Below are positions 1 through 9,348 of a stretch of DNA of 64,000 bases, piece by piece. Location: NCBI RefSeq assembly GCF_000255135.1, contig NC_016751.1, positions 1,116,001-1,180,000 on the forward strand. The letters are read 5' to 3'. Source of the stretch: Marinitoga piezophila KA3. Its GTDB lineage: Bacteria > Thermotogota > Thermotogae > Petrotogales > Petrotogaceae. Made by a program: the position numbers and the translations under genes. The notes below the pieces were generated by a model that had not been told where the DNA came from, searched no databases, and saw only the letters and a program-made list of their open reading frames with translations. How positions within the stretch are numbered: position 1 is the first letter of the stretch; every line of letters starts with the position of its first letter.

Positions 1-125
1 TAGCAAAAGATAAGGTAGTAATAAAAGCCCACATTAAAGATTCTATATGGGATAAATATAAATTTGATAAAGTAGATGGAAGCAAAAATTCAGGGGTATA
101 TTATGGAGTGATATACTTAAAATGA
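1..125 (+). CDS. C-terminal end of an unidentified protein (partial)
   Basis: A reading frame enters from the left edge (first full codon at 3) and ends in TGA at 123-125. About 40 residues are visible, ending in YYGVIYLK. The stop overlaps the miaA start as ATGA, so the two genes are translationally coupled. The tail is too short to assign a family. Genes of the mutL or methyltransferase type often sit in front of miaA in other bacteria, but nothing in this fragment decides the question. Confidence 0.6.
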   Translation, partial: AKDKVVIKAHIKDSIWDKYKFDKVDGSKNSGVYYGVIYLK

Positions 126-1030
126 AACTAACGGCAATATTAGGTCCTACTGCAGTTGGAAAAACAAATATACTCACTAACCTCGGCGAAAAGTTCGAGG
201 TTATTTCTTGTGATTCAAGGCAAATTTATAAATATATGAATATAGGTACAGCAAAGCCAACACCAGAAGAAAGAGAAAAAATTCCACATCACTTAATTGA
301 TTTCGTTTCACCTGATGAACATTATAATGCATACATGTATAGAGTAGATGCATTAAAAAAAATAAAAGAAGTCCTTAATAAAGGAAAGATTCCTATAATT
401 TCAGGCGGAACTGGATTATATTTTGATGCAGTATCACGAGGTTTTTTTGAAGCACCATCTTCTTTAAGTTTAAGAAGCTATTTAAAAAAATTAGAATATT
501 CTCAGCATGGTATAATAAGAGAAATATTAAAAGATGTGGATCCAGAAAGTTATGTAAGAATACATCCCAATGATTTAAAAAGAAGCATTAGAGCGTTGGA
601 AATATATATACTTTCCGGCAAAAGAATGTCAGACTTAATAAAAAGCCAGAAAACAGAAAATCCTTACGAATTTCAAATTATAATTTTAGACAGAGATAGA
701 AAAGAATTACATGAAAGGATAAATACACGTGTTGAAAAAATGATAGAAATGGGTTTAATTGACGAAGTAAAAAATCTATTAAGAATGGGTTATAACAAAA
801 ACTTAAATTCAATGAATACTATTGGATATAAAGAAGTATTAGAATATATTGAGGGAAAAGTTGATTATGATAAAATGATACATTTAATAAAAAGAAATAC
901 AAGAAGGTATGCACGACGCCAGATTATTTATTTTAGAGGATATAAAAACGCTATATGGATAAATCTTTCAGAAGAAAAAAATCCTGTTGAAAAAATCAAA
1001 AAAATCATTAAGAATGGTTTTAATGAATAA
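122..1030 (+). CDS. miaA: tRNA dimethylallyltransferase MiaA
   Basis: MiaA transfers a dimethylallyl group to A37 of tRNAs that read UNN codons, which helps keep the reading frame. The 302-residue protein has the usual length. A P-loop GPTAVGKT lies at residues 8-15, the DSRQIY motif at 31-36, GTAKP at 42-46 and a GGTGLY loop near 95-100; a basic helix with RNTRRYARRQ near residue 260 matches the tRNA-binding end. The start overlaps the stop of the upstream frame (ATGA). The order miaA-hfq-hflX is the classical conserved cluster. Confidence 0.97.
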   Translation: MKLTAILGPTAVGKTNILTNLGEKFEVISCDSRQIYKYMNIGTAKPTPEEREKIPHHLIDFVSPDEHYNAYMYRVDALKKIKEVLNKGKIPIISGGTGLYFDAVSRGFFEAPSSLSLRSYLKKLEYSQHGIIREILKDVDPESYVRIHPNDLKRSIRALEIYILSGKRMSDLIKSQKTENPYEFQIIILDRDRKELHERINTRVEKMIEMGLIDEVKNLLRMGYNKNLNSMNTIGYKEVLEYIEGKVDYDKMIHLIKRNTRRYARRQIIYFRGYKNAIWINLSEEKNPVEKIKKIIKNGFNE

Positions 1031-1077
1031 AAAAACTTATATTACTTTTTTCAATATTATTTAAGGGGGGTATGACC

Positions 1078-1338
1078 ATGGCAGAAAAATTTAATTTGCA
1101 AGAACGTTTTTTAAATTTATTGAGAACAAATAAAATTGAATGTAAAATCTATTTTGAAGGTGGATTTCAGACATCAGGATACATAAAATCATTTGATAAT
1201 TTCACCATTCTTTTAGAGAAAAAAGGACAACAATCATTAGTTTATAAACATGCAGTAAAAATGATTGTTCCTATGAAATACGTAAAGCTTTTCCAGCAGC
1301 AACATCAGGAAAATCAATCAGGAGGTAATGAGAATTAA
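1078..1338 (+). CDS. hfq: RNA chaperone Hfq
   Basis: Hfq is a hexameric Sm-like RNA chaperone that helps small RNAs pair with mRNAs. The 86-residue product shows the Sm1 region (NLLRTNKIECKIYFEGG) and an Sm2 motif YKHAVKMI close to the standard YKHAI. Two ATGs, at 1072 and 1078, are in frame. The ribosome site AAGGGGGG ends at 1070, so the second ATG has normal spacing (7 nt) and the first has almost none; 1078 is chosen. The tail after residue 70 is short and Gln/Asn-rich. The gene overlaps hflX by 11 bp. Confidence 0.95.
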   Translation: MAEKFNLQERFLNLLRTNKIECKIYFEGGFQTSGYIKSFDNFTILLEKKGQQSLVYKHAVKMIVPMKYVKLFQQQHQENQSGGNEN

Positions 1339-2539
1339 GAAAGGTGTATTAGTTCTCATAAACAGCAAAAACTTAAGAGAAGATGTTGAGGAGATAATAG
1401 AATTATCCAAAAATATAAATATAGAAATCGTTGAATACATACATCAAAATTTAAATAAACCAGACCCTCTCACTTTTATTGGAAAAGGAAAGTTTGAAGA
1501 TTTGAAAGAACTTATTGCGTTTGTTGATGCAGAAGTGCTCGTTATAAATTCTGAATTATCTCCGAGACAATATATTCATATTTCAAAAGAGCTTAATATT
1601 GAAGTATACGATAGAACAGATGTAATATTAAAGATTTTTTCGGAGCATGCCGAAACTCAGGAAAGCAAGTTACAAATAAAACTTGCTACTCTCAAGCACA
1701 TACTTCCAAGGATATATGGTCTTGGAAGCGAAATGTCCAGAACCGGCGGGGGTATTGGAACAAGAGGTCCAGGTGAACAGGAAAAAGAATACAAAAAAAG
1801 AACCATAAAAAATGAAATATCTAAAATTCAAAATAAACTAAAAAAGATTAAATCCCAAAGAGAACTTACAAGAAAAAACAAAAAAGACATAATAAAAGTT
1901 TCCATTGTGGGATACGCAAGTGCTGGAAAATCAACTTTATTAAAAGAATTAAGCCATGAAAACAAGATAAAAATTTCTGAAAAAATGTTTTCAACTCTGT
2001 CTCCAAAGTCCAGGAGAGTAATGCTTCCTTCTGGACTCTTTGTTATATTATCTGACACGGTAGGATTTATTAGAAATCTTCCTCATGAATTAATAGAAGC
2101 ATTTAAATCCACGCTGGAAGAAATAAAATATTCCGATCTAATCATACATCTCGTAGATATTTCATCTCAAAATATTGAAGAAAGAATAAGTACCGCATAT
2201 GATGTTTTAGAGAATATTAAAGCTTTAGATATTCCACGTATACTGGTTTTTAATAAAATAGATAAAATTAATGATGAACAACTTTCAATTTTAAAAAACA
2301 TATATAAAAACGCTATTTTCATTTCATGTAAAACCGGCGAGAACATTGAAAATTTAAAAAAAGCTATACAGGATAAATTAATTGAAGAAGAGATAATAAA
2401 AACTTTTGAAATTGAAGAAGAATATAAAAATGTTCAAAATTGGTTTAAAAAACGTGGTAAAATTGGTATAGAGGAAATTGCATTCAATAATACAGATATA
2501 AAATTAAAGATATATGCGCGCAATGGAGGTGCTTTATGA
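1328..2539 (+). CDS. hflX: GTPase HflX
   Basis: HflX is a ribosome-associated GTPase that splits or rescues stalled 70S ribosomes, often under heat stress. The 403-residue protein has the N-terminal HflX domain with the family motif GTRGPGEQE near residue 145, a basic coiled linker, then a G domain with G1 GYASAGKST near 195, G3 DTVGF near 240 and G4 NKID near 307. The ATG overlaps the end of hfq. Its GGAGG lies only 2 nt upstream, which is unusually close, but no other in-frame start fits. It overlaps the next gene by ATGA. Confidence 0.96.
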   Translation: MRIKKGVLVLINSKNLREDVEEIIELSKNINIEIVEYIHQNLNKPDPLTFIGKGKFEDLKELIAFVDAEVLVINSELSPRQYIHISKELNIEVYDRTDVILKIFSEHAETQESKLQIKLATLKHILPRIYGLGSEMSRTGGGIGTRGPGEQEKEYKKRTIKNEISKIQNKLKKIKSQRELTRKNKKDIIKVSIVGYASAGKSTLLKELSHENKIKISEKMFSTLSPKSRRVMLPSGLFVILSDTVGFIRNLPHELIEAFKSTLEEIKYSDLIIHLVDISSQNIEERISTAYDVLENIKALDIPRILVFNKIDKINDEQLSILKNIYKNAIFISCKTGENIENLKKAIQDKLIEEEIIKTFEIEEEYKNVQNWFKKRGKIGIEEIAFNNTDIKLKIYARNGGAL

Positions 2540-3528
2540 AAAAATTTTTAGTATTTACCGTAATTTTATTAAGTGTTTTAACGGTATTTTCTCAAAGGTT
2601 TTTACCGCCGGTTAAGGATTCATATCTTACATCTTCATTTGGAGAATATAGAGATACTGGAGATAAACCACATTTCCATCTGGGAATAGATTTTTCATCT
2701 TTTTCAAGAATTGGTTATCCTGTAAATGCCGCAGCTGATGGATATGTGTGCAAATTATGGGTAAATCATAAGGTTTATGGAAATACTATATTTATATATC
2801 ATCCAGACTATGATTTAATAAGCGTATACGCCCATTTAAATTCTTTCAAAGGACTAATGGCAGAAATCGCAAATTCTGTGGTAAGCGAATTTGGAAATAC
2901 ATTTGCAGAAATAAAATTTCCTGATGATGAAATAAGGGTATCAAAAGGTGAAGAAATTGGATATTCTGGAAAAAGTGGTGAAGCTGAAGTTCCACATGTT
3001 CACTTTGAAATTAGAGAAGTTAAAAAATCGGGAAATAATGAAATAGAAATAGTAAGAGATGCACTTGAATTTGTTGATTATGTTGAAATGAGACCAAGAA
3101 AATTACAGGCATTTGAAATTAGATCAAATAATAGAACATATAAATTATTAGATGATCAGGTAACTGAAGTTCCATTTACCACTTTACCAAAACTCGAAGT
3201 AAAAGTTTCAGAAAAAGTTGGTGATAATACAACAATAATTCCAAGAAAGATTTCATTAAGGGTTAATGATGAATTAGTATATGAAATAGAATTCGATGCA
3301 ATAAGAGAAGACGAAATGTATTCACCAAATGCTATTTATGGTTATGGTTCAAATTTATTTACGTATTGGATTAAATTATATTCTTCATCATTTATTACAC
3401 CAATAAAGGTAAATAGATGGAATGAAATAGCCTTTACTTTAAAAGATAAAAATCCTGCAGAACTAATACTTGAAGATATCTGGGGAAGTATAAAGGTATA
3501 TAAATTAATACTGGTAAAAGAAATGTAA
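2536..3528 (+). CDS. secreted M23-family (LytM) metallopeptidase
   Basis: Probable peptidoglycan endopeptidase or peptidase-like protein acting outside the inner membrane. Residues 1-20 form a signal peptide (Lys-Lys, hydrophobic core, FSQ end). The Zn site of the LytM fold is complete: H48 and D52 (HLGID), H100 (YAHL) and the HxH pair H154/H156 (HVHFEI). About 160 C-terminal residues are beta-rich and not assigned. The start overlaps the hflX stop (ATGA), so it appears to be the last gene of the miaA operon. Its substrate cannot be read from sequence. Confidence 0.9.
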   Translation: MKKFLVFTVILLSVLTVFSQRFLPPVKDSYLTSSFGEYRDTGDKPHFHLGIDFSSFSRIGYPVNAAADGYVCKLWVNHKVYGNTIFIYHPDYDLISVYAHLNSFKGLMAEIANSVVSEFGNTFAEIKFPDDEIRVSKGEEIGYSGKSGEAEVPHVHFEIREVKKSGNNEIEIVRDALEFVDYVEMRPRKLQAFEIRSNNRTYKLLDDQVTEVPFTTLPKLEVKVSEKVGDNTTIIPRKISLRVNDELVYEIEFDAIREDEMYSPNAIYGYGSNLFTYWIKLYSSSFITPIKVNRWNEIAFTLKDKNPAELILEDIWGSIKVYKLILVKEM

Positions 3529-3590
3529 CTCAAAATACAACAGATTTTATTTTAACGTTAATTTTTTATACGCCTATTGATTCATATTTT

Positions 3591-3599
3591 TGGTATAAT
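3591..3599 (+). promoter_or_regulatory. extended -10 promoter for metK
   Basis: TGG-TATAAT, with TATAAT at 3594-3599, 44 nt before the metK start. No good -35 is found at 16-18 nt spacing, so recognition probably relies on the extended -10. I see no SAM riboswitch in the leader. Confidence 0.65.
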
Positions 3600-3642
3600 A
3601 ATAATTCGGATATTAATAAATTTTCATAAAGGAGGAAGAGAA

Positions 3643-4839
3643 TTGAAAAAAAGACTTTTCACAAGCGAAAGTGTAACAGAAGGACATCCAGATAAAGTAG
3701 CAGACCAAATTTCCGACGCAATCTTAGATGCTTTATTGGAAAAAGACCCATTCTCAAGGGTTGCAGTTGAAACATTGGTGACAACAGGTGTTGCTGTAAT
3801 AGCTGGAGAAATTTCAACAAAAGCTTATGTAGATATACCAAAAATCGTAAGACAGACAATATTAGACATTGGATATACAAGAGCAAAATTTGGTTTTGAT
3901 GGAGAAACTTCAGCAGTTTTAGTGTCAATAGACGAACAATCACCTGATATTGCAATGGGTGTTGATAAAGCTTTAGAAGTAAAAGAAGGAAAAATCAAAG
4001 AAGAGGATCCTTACGAAAAGCTTGGCGCTGGTGACCAGGGTATTATGTTTGGTTACGCAACAAATGAAACACCTGAAATGATGCCTTTACCAATAGTTCT
4101 TGCTCACAAATTAGCATACAGACTTGCAGAAGTTAGAAAAAATGGCACATTAAAATTCTTAAGACCTGATGGAAAAACACAGGTTACTGTTGAATATGAT
4201 GAAAACAATAAACCAATAGAAGTTGAAACAGTATTAATTTCCACTCAACACGAACCAGACGTAACAATTGAAGAAATTAGAGAAGCTTTAATTGAACACG
4301 TAATTAAACCAATAATTCCAGAACATTTATTAACAAAGAATACAAAAATATTGGTAAATCCAACAGGAAGATTTGTTCTTGGAGGGCCACACGCTGATAC
4401 AGGATTAACAGGAAGAAAAATTATAGTTGATACATACGGTGGTTGGGTTCCACACGGTGGAGGAGCATTCAGTGGAAAGGATCCAACAAAGGTTGACAGA
4501 TCAGCACACTACATGGCACGTTACGTTGCTAAGAACATAGTAGCTGCTGGATTAGCCGATGAAGTAATGATTCAATTAGGATATGCTATTGGTGTAGCTG
4601 AACCAGTATCAATATTAATTGATACAAAAGGTACAGCAAAGGTTGACGAAGAAAAATTATATGAAGTAGTAACAACAATGTTTGATTTCAGACCTGGTGC
4701 AATAATTAAAAACTTAGACCTATTAAAACCTATTTACAGAAAAACAGCAGCATATGGACATTTTGGAAGAACAGATGTTGAATTCCCATGGGAAAGAACA
4801 GATAAGGTTAATGAATTAAAAGCTGCATTTGGATTATAA
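3643..4839 (+). CDS. metK: S-adenosylmethionine synthetase
   Basis: MetK makes S-adenosylmethionine from methionine and ATP. The protein has the family signatures [12 protein letters not shown] near the N-terminus, [11 protein letters not shown] in the middle and [16 protein letters not shown] in the C-terminal third. The chosen start is the TTG at 3643, 7 nt after GGAGG at 3631-3635. It gives 398 residues beginning [11 protein letters not shown], the normal start for the family. Frames opening further upstream lack a ribosome site and add non-homologous residues. rpsT follows after a short gap with its own ribosome site. Confidence 0.97.
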   Translation: MKKRLFTSESVTEGHPDKVADQISDAILDALLEKDPFSRVAVETLVTTGVAVIAGEISTKAYVDIPKIVRQTILDIGYTRAKFGFDGETSAVLVSIDEQSPDIAMGVDKALEVKEGKIKEEDPYEKLGAGDQGIMFGYATNETPEMMPLPIVLAHKLAYRLAEVRKNGTLKFLRPDGKTQVTVEYDENNKPIEVETVLISTQHEPDVTIEEIREALIEHVIKPIIPEHLLTKNTKILVNPTGRFVLGGPHADTGLTGRKIIVDTYGGWVPHGGGAFSGKDPTKVDRSAHYMARYVAKNIVAAGLADEVMIQLGYAIGVAEPVSILIDTKGTAKVDEEKLYEVVTTMFDFRPGAIIKNLDLLKPIYRKTAAYGHFGRTDVEFPWERTDKVNELKAAFGL

Positions 4840-4872
4840 TTAATAAAATAATATAAAAGGAGGAAAATCAAA

Positions 4873-5151
4873 GTGCCAAACGTAAAATCAGCTAAAAAAA
4901 GAGTTAGACAAACAGCAAAAAGAAGATTAAGAAACAAATCATACAAAACAAGAGTTAAAAACTCAATTAAAAAAGTATTAGCAGCAGTAGAAGCTAAAAA
5001 AGAAAGAGAAGAAGTATTAGAATTATTAAACAATGCATTTTCTGTAATTGATAAAGCAGCTAAAAAAGGTGTTATTCACAAGAATAACGCTGCAAGAAAG
5101 AAAGCAAGAATCCACAGAAAAGTAAAAGAACTTCTTGGCGAAGTGCAATAA
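4873..5151 (+). CDS. rpsT: 30S ribosomal protein S20
   Basis: Small, very basic, helical primary 16S rRNA-binding protein of 92 residues. It begins [12 protein letters not shown], typical for S20. The start is GTG at 4873, preceded by AGGAGG. A strong terminator follows directly. GTG starts are common for rpsT, whose translation is autoregulated in other bacteria; no such control can be shown here. Confidence 0.97.
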   Translation: MPNVKSAKKRVRQTAKRRLRNKSYKTRVKNSIKKVLAAVEAKKEREEVLELLNNAFSVIDKAAKKGVIHKNNAARKKARIHRKVKELLGEVQ

Positions 5152-5152
5152 T

Positions 5153-5185
5153 AAAAATGGTTCGGCAAAAGCCGAACCATTTTTA
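5153..5185 (+). terminator. terminator after rpsT
   Basis: A 10-bp GC-containing stem (ATGGTTCGGC / GCCGAACCAT) with an AAAA loop is flanked by A and T runs. It can end both rpsT and the convergent FolD-like gene. Confidence 0.9.
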
Positions 5186-5189
5186 TTTA

Positions 5190-6188
5190 TTATAGACTAA
5201 GTATATTATCTTCAAATTTTCTTAATTCCAATAAATCATTATCTGGAAGTTTCCTATTTACAAGATAAAACATATTTGAAATAAGCCTGTGCAATGTCAT
5301 ATCATTAATACGATTTCCTTTTTTAACAAGATTCCATTTAGGTGAAATCTTATATACTTTATCAAATATAGAAGGATACTCAAAATTTCCTTCAAAAGAA
5401 ATATCAAATACTATAGAATTTTGAGGCACCTTTTCTGTTGGAATAATAAATTTTGACGATGGAACTGCAGAAACTATTATATCTGAAATAGAAACAAACT
5501 TTAAAATATCCTCATAATCTGTATATTTCTGACAAACCCTTACACTGGCATTTTCATTTAACAACATTAAAGCCAGGGATCTTCCAACAGCAAGTGAATC
5601 ATTAATTACAACTATTTTTTTGCCTTCTAAAGAAAATGGATTTCTATCAAAATTATCTGGATAATTTCCTGTTTTTCTTTTTATATTCTCAAATATTAAT
5701 CTATATCGTTTTAATACATATAATATTCCTTTTGCTGTTGGTGGTATTACTAATTTTCTTAAATGCTTTGGATCTTCATAACCTTCATGTTGAACAAGAT
5801 ATCCCATATATGAATGATGCAGCCCTTCTATATCCTTTTCAGGGGAAATCATATTCATAAAATGCGTATCTTTAACCTCAAAGGGTGTAGGGTACATAAC
5901 AATAATACCATGTGTTTGAACATCTTTATTATAGTATTCTATCTTTTCTTCCAGCTCTTCTCTGCTGTGTACCACAACGCTTTCAAATTCTATATTATAT
6001 CTTTTACATATACCCTTAATACCCCTGGAATAAGAAACACTTCCAGGATCATCAGAAGTTAGAATACATACCAATTTTGGATGTATATTATTCTTCTCTA
6101 ACAATTCAAGATTTTTATTAAAAATAGGCTTATCAAAACGATCCAGAATAAACTTTATATCAAATAGTTTCGCCGCATTTTCCATCAT
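5190..6188 (-). CDS. divergent FolD-like protein (methylene-THF dehydrogenase/cyclohydrolase fold)
   Basis: The 332-residue protein matches FolD over its length: an N-terminal catalytic-domain block with an SVSYSRG stretch, GIIVMYPTP, KDIEGLH, PPTAKGIL and a Rossmann segment NDSLAVGRSLAL. Normal FolD is about 280-290 residues. Several FolD signature residues are changed. In the Tyr-x3-Lys active site, Y53 is present but the Lys position is I57, with K58 next to it. The QLPLP block reads MYPTP, DVDGFH reads DIEGLH, and the C-terminal GGVGP block is lost. It may be a paralogue with altered chemistry, or a FolD with rearranged catalysis. The start is the first of two adjacent ATGs, 5 nt after AGGTG. 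Confidence 0.7.
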   Translation of the reverse strand: MMENAAKLFDIKFILDRFDKPIFNKNLELLEKNNIHPKLVCILTSDDPGSVSYSRGIKGICKRYNIEFESVVVHSREELEEKIEYYNKDVQTHGIIVMYPTPFEVKDTHFMNMISPEKDIEGLHHSYMGYLVQHEGYEDPKHLRKLVIPPTAKGILYVLKRYRLIFENIKRKTGNYPDNFDRNPFSLEGKKIVVINDSLAVGRSLALMLLNENASVRVCQKYTDYEDILKFVSISDIIVSAVPSSKFIIPTEKVPQNSIVFDISFEGNFEYPSIFDKVYKISPKWNLVKKGNRINDMTLHRLISNMFYLVNRKLPDNDLLELRKFEDNILSL

Positions 6189-6206
6189 TCTTTCACCTGT
6201 CTATAA

Positions 6207-6536
6207 TTAATTATTATCTTTTGAATCGTCATCCTCTATCAAAAAAAATTCTTCATTTTCATCAATATCGACATCTTCCATTACCTTTTTCCATTCTTCT
6301 TCAACTAATTCAAGTTCTTCATCATCTTCAACAGCATCTAAGAACAATTCACCCTTTTCTGAATTTACCTTAAATGCAACTGTATCTCCTAACACTATAT
6401 CTTCACTATCTTCTTCCTTAAAAGCTTCATAACAAATCCAATACCTTTGATTATTAATCTTTAATTCTTCCAAAAACATAAAATTATATTCATTTCCGTC
6501 TTCGCCTGTAATTGTGAAAAATTCTAATCTTTCCAT
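6207..6536 (-). CDS. DUF1292 family acidic protein
   Basis: A 109-residue, strongly acidic protein. The N-terminal 60 residues (FFTITGEDGNEYNF, then YWICYEAF) fit the DUF1292 domain of unknown function, common in Firmicutes and Thermotogota. The C-terminal third is almost all Asp/Glu. GGAGGG lies 7 nt before the ATG. An extended -10 (TGATATAAT, - strand, 6576-6584) lies inside the end of the phosphatase gene, so it may have its own promoter. Confidence 0.75.
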   Translation of the reverse strand: MERLEFFTITGEDGNEYNFMFLEELKINNQRYWICYEAFKEEDSEDIVLGDTVAFKVNSEKGELFLDAVEDDEELELVEEEWKKVMEDVDIDENEEFFLIEDDDSKDNN

Positions 6537-6565
6537 TTTTTATCCCTCCGATAAATAAAATACCT

Positions 6566-7219
6566 CTATATTGATATTATATCATACTTATTATCATTTG
6601 ATATACCAAGAGCCGATAACTTACCGCCATATACACAACCGGTATCTATATCTATGCTGAGAATTTTATCATCTAACTTTCTAAAATATACCTCGTATTC
6701 ACCGGTAATATATTTTGTTGGTGTATGACCATGTATAACAATGTAATCTTCATAAGGCTGATCACTCATATAAAAATCATCTCTTATCCACAACAAATCA
6801 CGCTCCGCTTGATCAGAAAGAGAAATTCCTGGTCTAATACCTCCATGTACAAACAAATATTTTTGAGTTCCAATTTTTTCAATATGATAAAGCTTTAAAT
6901 TTCTAATAAAATCAAGATATTTTTCTTCAATATCATTATTAAAACTATCAAGTGTTGCCTGGGCACCATTTCTAAACCATGCACCCTCTTTATATTTACC
7001 CGTATTTTCAAAATAATCAAGCATCATATCTTCATGATTTCCTTTTAAAAACACCGCTCTATTTTTTAATTTAAATAAAAGATCAAGGACCTGTCTTGAA
7101 CCAGGCCCTCGATCCACATAATCTCCAAGAAATATTATTTTATCATTTTCCGGTATTTGATTTAAAACCTTTATCAAATTATCATACATTCCATGAATAT
7201 CAGATATTGCCCATATCAT
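6566..7219 (-). CDS. PP1-like serine/threonine or bis-nucleotide metallophosphatase
   Basis: Calcineurin-fold phosphoesterase of 217 residues. It has the dinuclear metal motifs in order: DIHG near residue 7, GDYVDRG near 33, GNHE near 62 and GHTPT near 165. This is the PP1/ApaH/PrpA subgroup. Targets could be phosphoproteins or Ap4A; the sequence does not decide. The ATG directly follows the TAA of the upstream membrane-protein gene, so the two are cotranscribed. Confidence 0.85.
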   Translation of the reverse strand: MIWAISDIHGMYDNLIKVLNQIPENDKIIFLGDYVDRGPGSRQVLDLLFKLKNRAVFLKGNHEDMMLDYFENTGKYKEGAWFRNGAQATLDSFNNDIEEKYLDFIRNLKLYHIEKIGTQKYLFVHGGIRPGISLSDQAERDLLWIRDDFYMSDQPYEDYIVIHGHTPTKYITGEYEVYFRKLDDKILSIDIDTGCVYGGKLSALGISNDNKYDIISI

Positions 7220-7840
7220 TTATAACACCACATTCATAAATAATATCCATATCGAAGATACTATAACACCATAAATTGGAGAAAAAATCCATTCCTTTGA
7301 TTTTTCTTTTACAAAGAAAAAACGATATAAAAGTCCTGCAAAAATCGATACCAGTACAAGTTCCGCTTTAAATTTACTTAAGAATATATATATAGCCAAT
7401 CGTTCTGAAGCACCTGCTGTATCCTTCATTTGTGGATCTATTATATTAAATGTCCTTTCAATAAAAGAGCCAAAACTCGTTGCAAACATCATCCCTATTA
7501 AATAATACACAAACTCCTTTGATATATAGGAATGTATATATACTTCAAAAAATACTACATTTATCAAAAAAGCCCCGGCTAAATATGCTAATTCTTTCTT
7601 AAAATCAGTCCCTTTCTTTGATCTGTAAATATCTACACCTACATGATAAGATACAAGCACAAAAAATGCTATTATTCCCGCAACGCTTTTTAAGGATTCA
7701 AATGTAAATGTCAATATTACAAAGAAACTCCACAATATATGGGTCATTAATTTATTTTTATCCTTTAATGTATCAGAATATACATTTGTAAATGCATGAT
7801 CTGCAATAAAATGTGCAAGAAATCCATTTAATGGAATCAT
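7220..7840 (-). CDS. multi-pass membrane protein, DUF3307-like
   Basis: Integral membrane protein of about 206 residues with around six hydrophobic segments. The N-terminal part, with FLAHFIADHAF and a following HILWSF, resembles the DUF3307 family of unknown function. The ATG at 7840 is preferred: the ribosome site GAAGGTG lies 9 nt upstream. A GTG at 7852 overlaps that site. The gene sits between pdxT and the phosphatase in one - strand run. Confidence 0.65.
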   Translation of the reverse strand: MIPLNGFLAHFIADHAFTNVYSDTLKDKNKLMTHILWSFFVILTFTFESLKSVAGIIAFFVLVSYHVGVDIYRSKKGTDFKKELAYLAGAFLINVVFFEVYIHSYISKEFVYYLIGMMFATSFGSFIERTFNIIDPQMKDTAGASERLAIYIFLSKFKAELVLVSIFAGLLYRFFFVKEKSKEWIFSPIYGVIVSSIWILFMNVVL

Positions 7841-7858
7841 TAAACAATTCACCTTCTT

Positions 7859-8431
7859 TTATTTTGACTTTTTAACCATCTCTTCCACAAAGTATTCATG
7901 AACAGATGGATCATCTTCTATTTCAGGGTGAAATGAAGCTGCTAAGATATTATTTTGCCTTACAAGTACAGGTGCATCTTTATATTCTATTAATTTTTCA
8001 ACATTTTCACCGTATTCAACAATTTTTGGTGCTCTTATAAATGTTACCTTTATATCATTACCTCTAAATTTTAATATTTCTTCAAATGAAAATACCTGTC
8101 TTCCGTAAGCATTTCTTTCAACAATTATATCAATAAGCTTCATTGTATCCTGTTTTTCATACTTTTTTATTCCATTTGAAAGCACTATCATCCCGGCGCA
8201 TGTGCCAAAAATAGGAAATCCTTCTTTTGCTTTCTTTATAATTTCATCCCATAATCCTGTTTTCTTGAGTAACTTTGTGATAGTGGTACTTTCACCGCCA
8301 GGAATAATAAGCCCTTCTACTTCATTTAATTTTTCTATTGACTTAACTCTTATAGGTGTATGACCTATCTTTTCAATCATATTTGCATGTTCACGGATAT
8401 CTCCCTGAACTGCCAATACACCTATTTTCAC
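7859..8431 (-). CDS. pdxT: pyridoxal 5'-phosphate synthase glutaminase subunit PdxT
   Basis: Class I glutaminase that supplies ammonia to PdxS for de novo pyridoxal phosphate synthesis. The 190-residue protein begins KIGVLAVQGD. It has the oxyanion motif PGGESTT near residue 46, the nucleophile Cys in FGTCAGMI near 76-83, and the C-terminal His/Glu in SFHPEI. The start is GTG at 8431, one base after the pdxS stop; the longer frame starting at 8461 would add non-homologous residues. The two genes form the usual two-subunit synthase. Confidence 0.95.
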   Translation of the reverse strand: MKIGVLAVQGDIREHANMIEKIGHTPIRVKSIEKLNEVEGLIIPGGESTTITKLLKKTGLWDEIIKKAKEGFPIFGTCAGMIVLSNGIKKYEKQDTMKLIDIIVERNAYGRQVFSFEEILKFRGNDIKVTFIRAPKIVEYGENVEKLIEYKDAPVLVRQNNILAASFHPEIEDDPSVHEYFVEEMVKKSK

Positions 8432-8432
8432 A

Positions 8433-9308
8433 TTACCATCCTCTTTCCTGTAAGTGTACATCTAATTTATCAATTTCCAATCCTTCCATAGCTTCTCCAA
8501 CGTCTTCACTGATCTTTACTAATTTTTCTGGATCGTCATAATGCAATACAGCTTCAACTATAGCCTTTGCCATTCTCTTTGGATCTTTTGATTTGAAAAT
8601 ACCTGAACCAACAAATACACCATCTGAACCGAGCATCATCATTAATGCTGCATCAGCAGGTGTTGCTACTCCACCAGCTGCAAAGTTAACTACAGGTAAT
8701 CTTCCTAATTTTTTAACTTCTGCAACTAAATCTACAGGAGCTCCTATCTGTTTTGCATATGTTACCAATTCTTCTTCTGGCATATTTTGAACTAATCTTA
8801 TTTCATCCATAACCTGTCTCATGTGTTTTACTGCTTCAACAATATTACCTGTTCCAGCTTCACCTTTTGTTCTAATCATTGCAGCACCTTCTGCAATTCT
8901 TCTTAATGCTTCACCAAGGTTTCTTGCACCACAAACAAAAGGAACTTTGTAATCGTGTTTATTTATATGATATTTATCATCAGCAGGAGTTAAAACTTCT
9001 GATTCATCTATAAAATCAACACCTAAAGCTTCCAACACTCTTGCTTCAGCAATATGTCCAATTCTAACCTTTGCCATTACAGGAATAGAAACTGCTTCCA
9101 TGATTTCTTTTATCTTTGAAATACTTGCCATTCTTGCAACTCCACCAGCTTTTCTAATATCTGCTGGAACTCTTTCAAGAGCCATAACTGCAACTGCACC
9201 AGCTTCTTCAGCAATCTTTGCCTGTTCTGCAGTTGTAACATCCATTATAACTCCATTTTTGAACATTTCAGCAAAACCCTTTTTAACAACCCATGTACCT
9301 TTTTCCAT
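8433..9308 (-). CDS. pdxS: pyridoxal 5'-phosphate synthase subunit PdxS
   Basis: The TIM-barrel synthase subunit that condenses ribose 5-phosphate, glyceraldehyde 3-phosphate and ammonia into pyridoxal phosphate. The 291-residue protein shows [17 protein letters not shown], the catalytic-Lys stretch MAKVRIGH near residue 80 and [15 protein letters not shown]. The ATG at 9308 has AGGAGG at 9317-9322 and gives the standard start ([15 protein letters not shown]). A longer open frame into pncB has no ribosome site. Several PLP enzymes occur in this window. Confidence 0.97.
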   Translation of the reverse strand: MEKGTWVVKKGFAEMFKNGVIMDVTTAEQAKIAEEAGAVAVMALERVPADIRKAGGVARMASISKIKEIMEAVSIPVMAKVRIGHIAEARVLEALGVDFIDESEVLTPADDKYHINKHDYKVPFVCGARNLGEALRRIAEGAAMIRTKGEAGTGNIVEAVKHMRQVMDEIRLVQNMPEEELVTYAKQIGAPVDLVAEVKKLGRLPVVNFAAGGVATPADAALMMMLGSDGVFVGSGIFKSKDPKRMAKAIVEAVLHYDDPEKLVKISEDVGEAMEGLEIDKLDVHLQERGW

Positions 9309-9348
9309 TTTATAATCCTCCTTTAATAATTTAATTTTATATTTTAAT

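Noticed and set aside
3541-3642. SAM riboswitch before metK
   Set aside because: The leader after the extended -10 is about 40 nt, too short for any known SAM aptamer, and no matching stems are visible.
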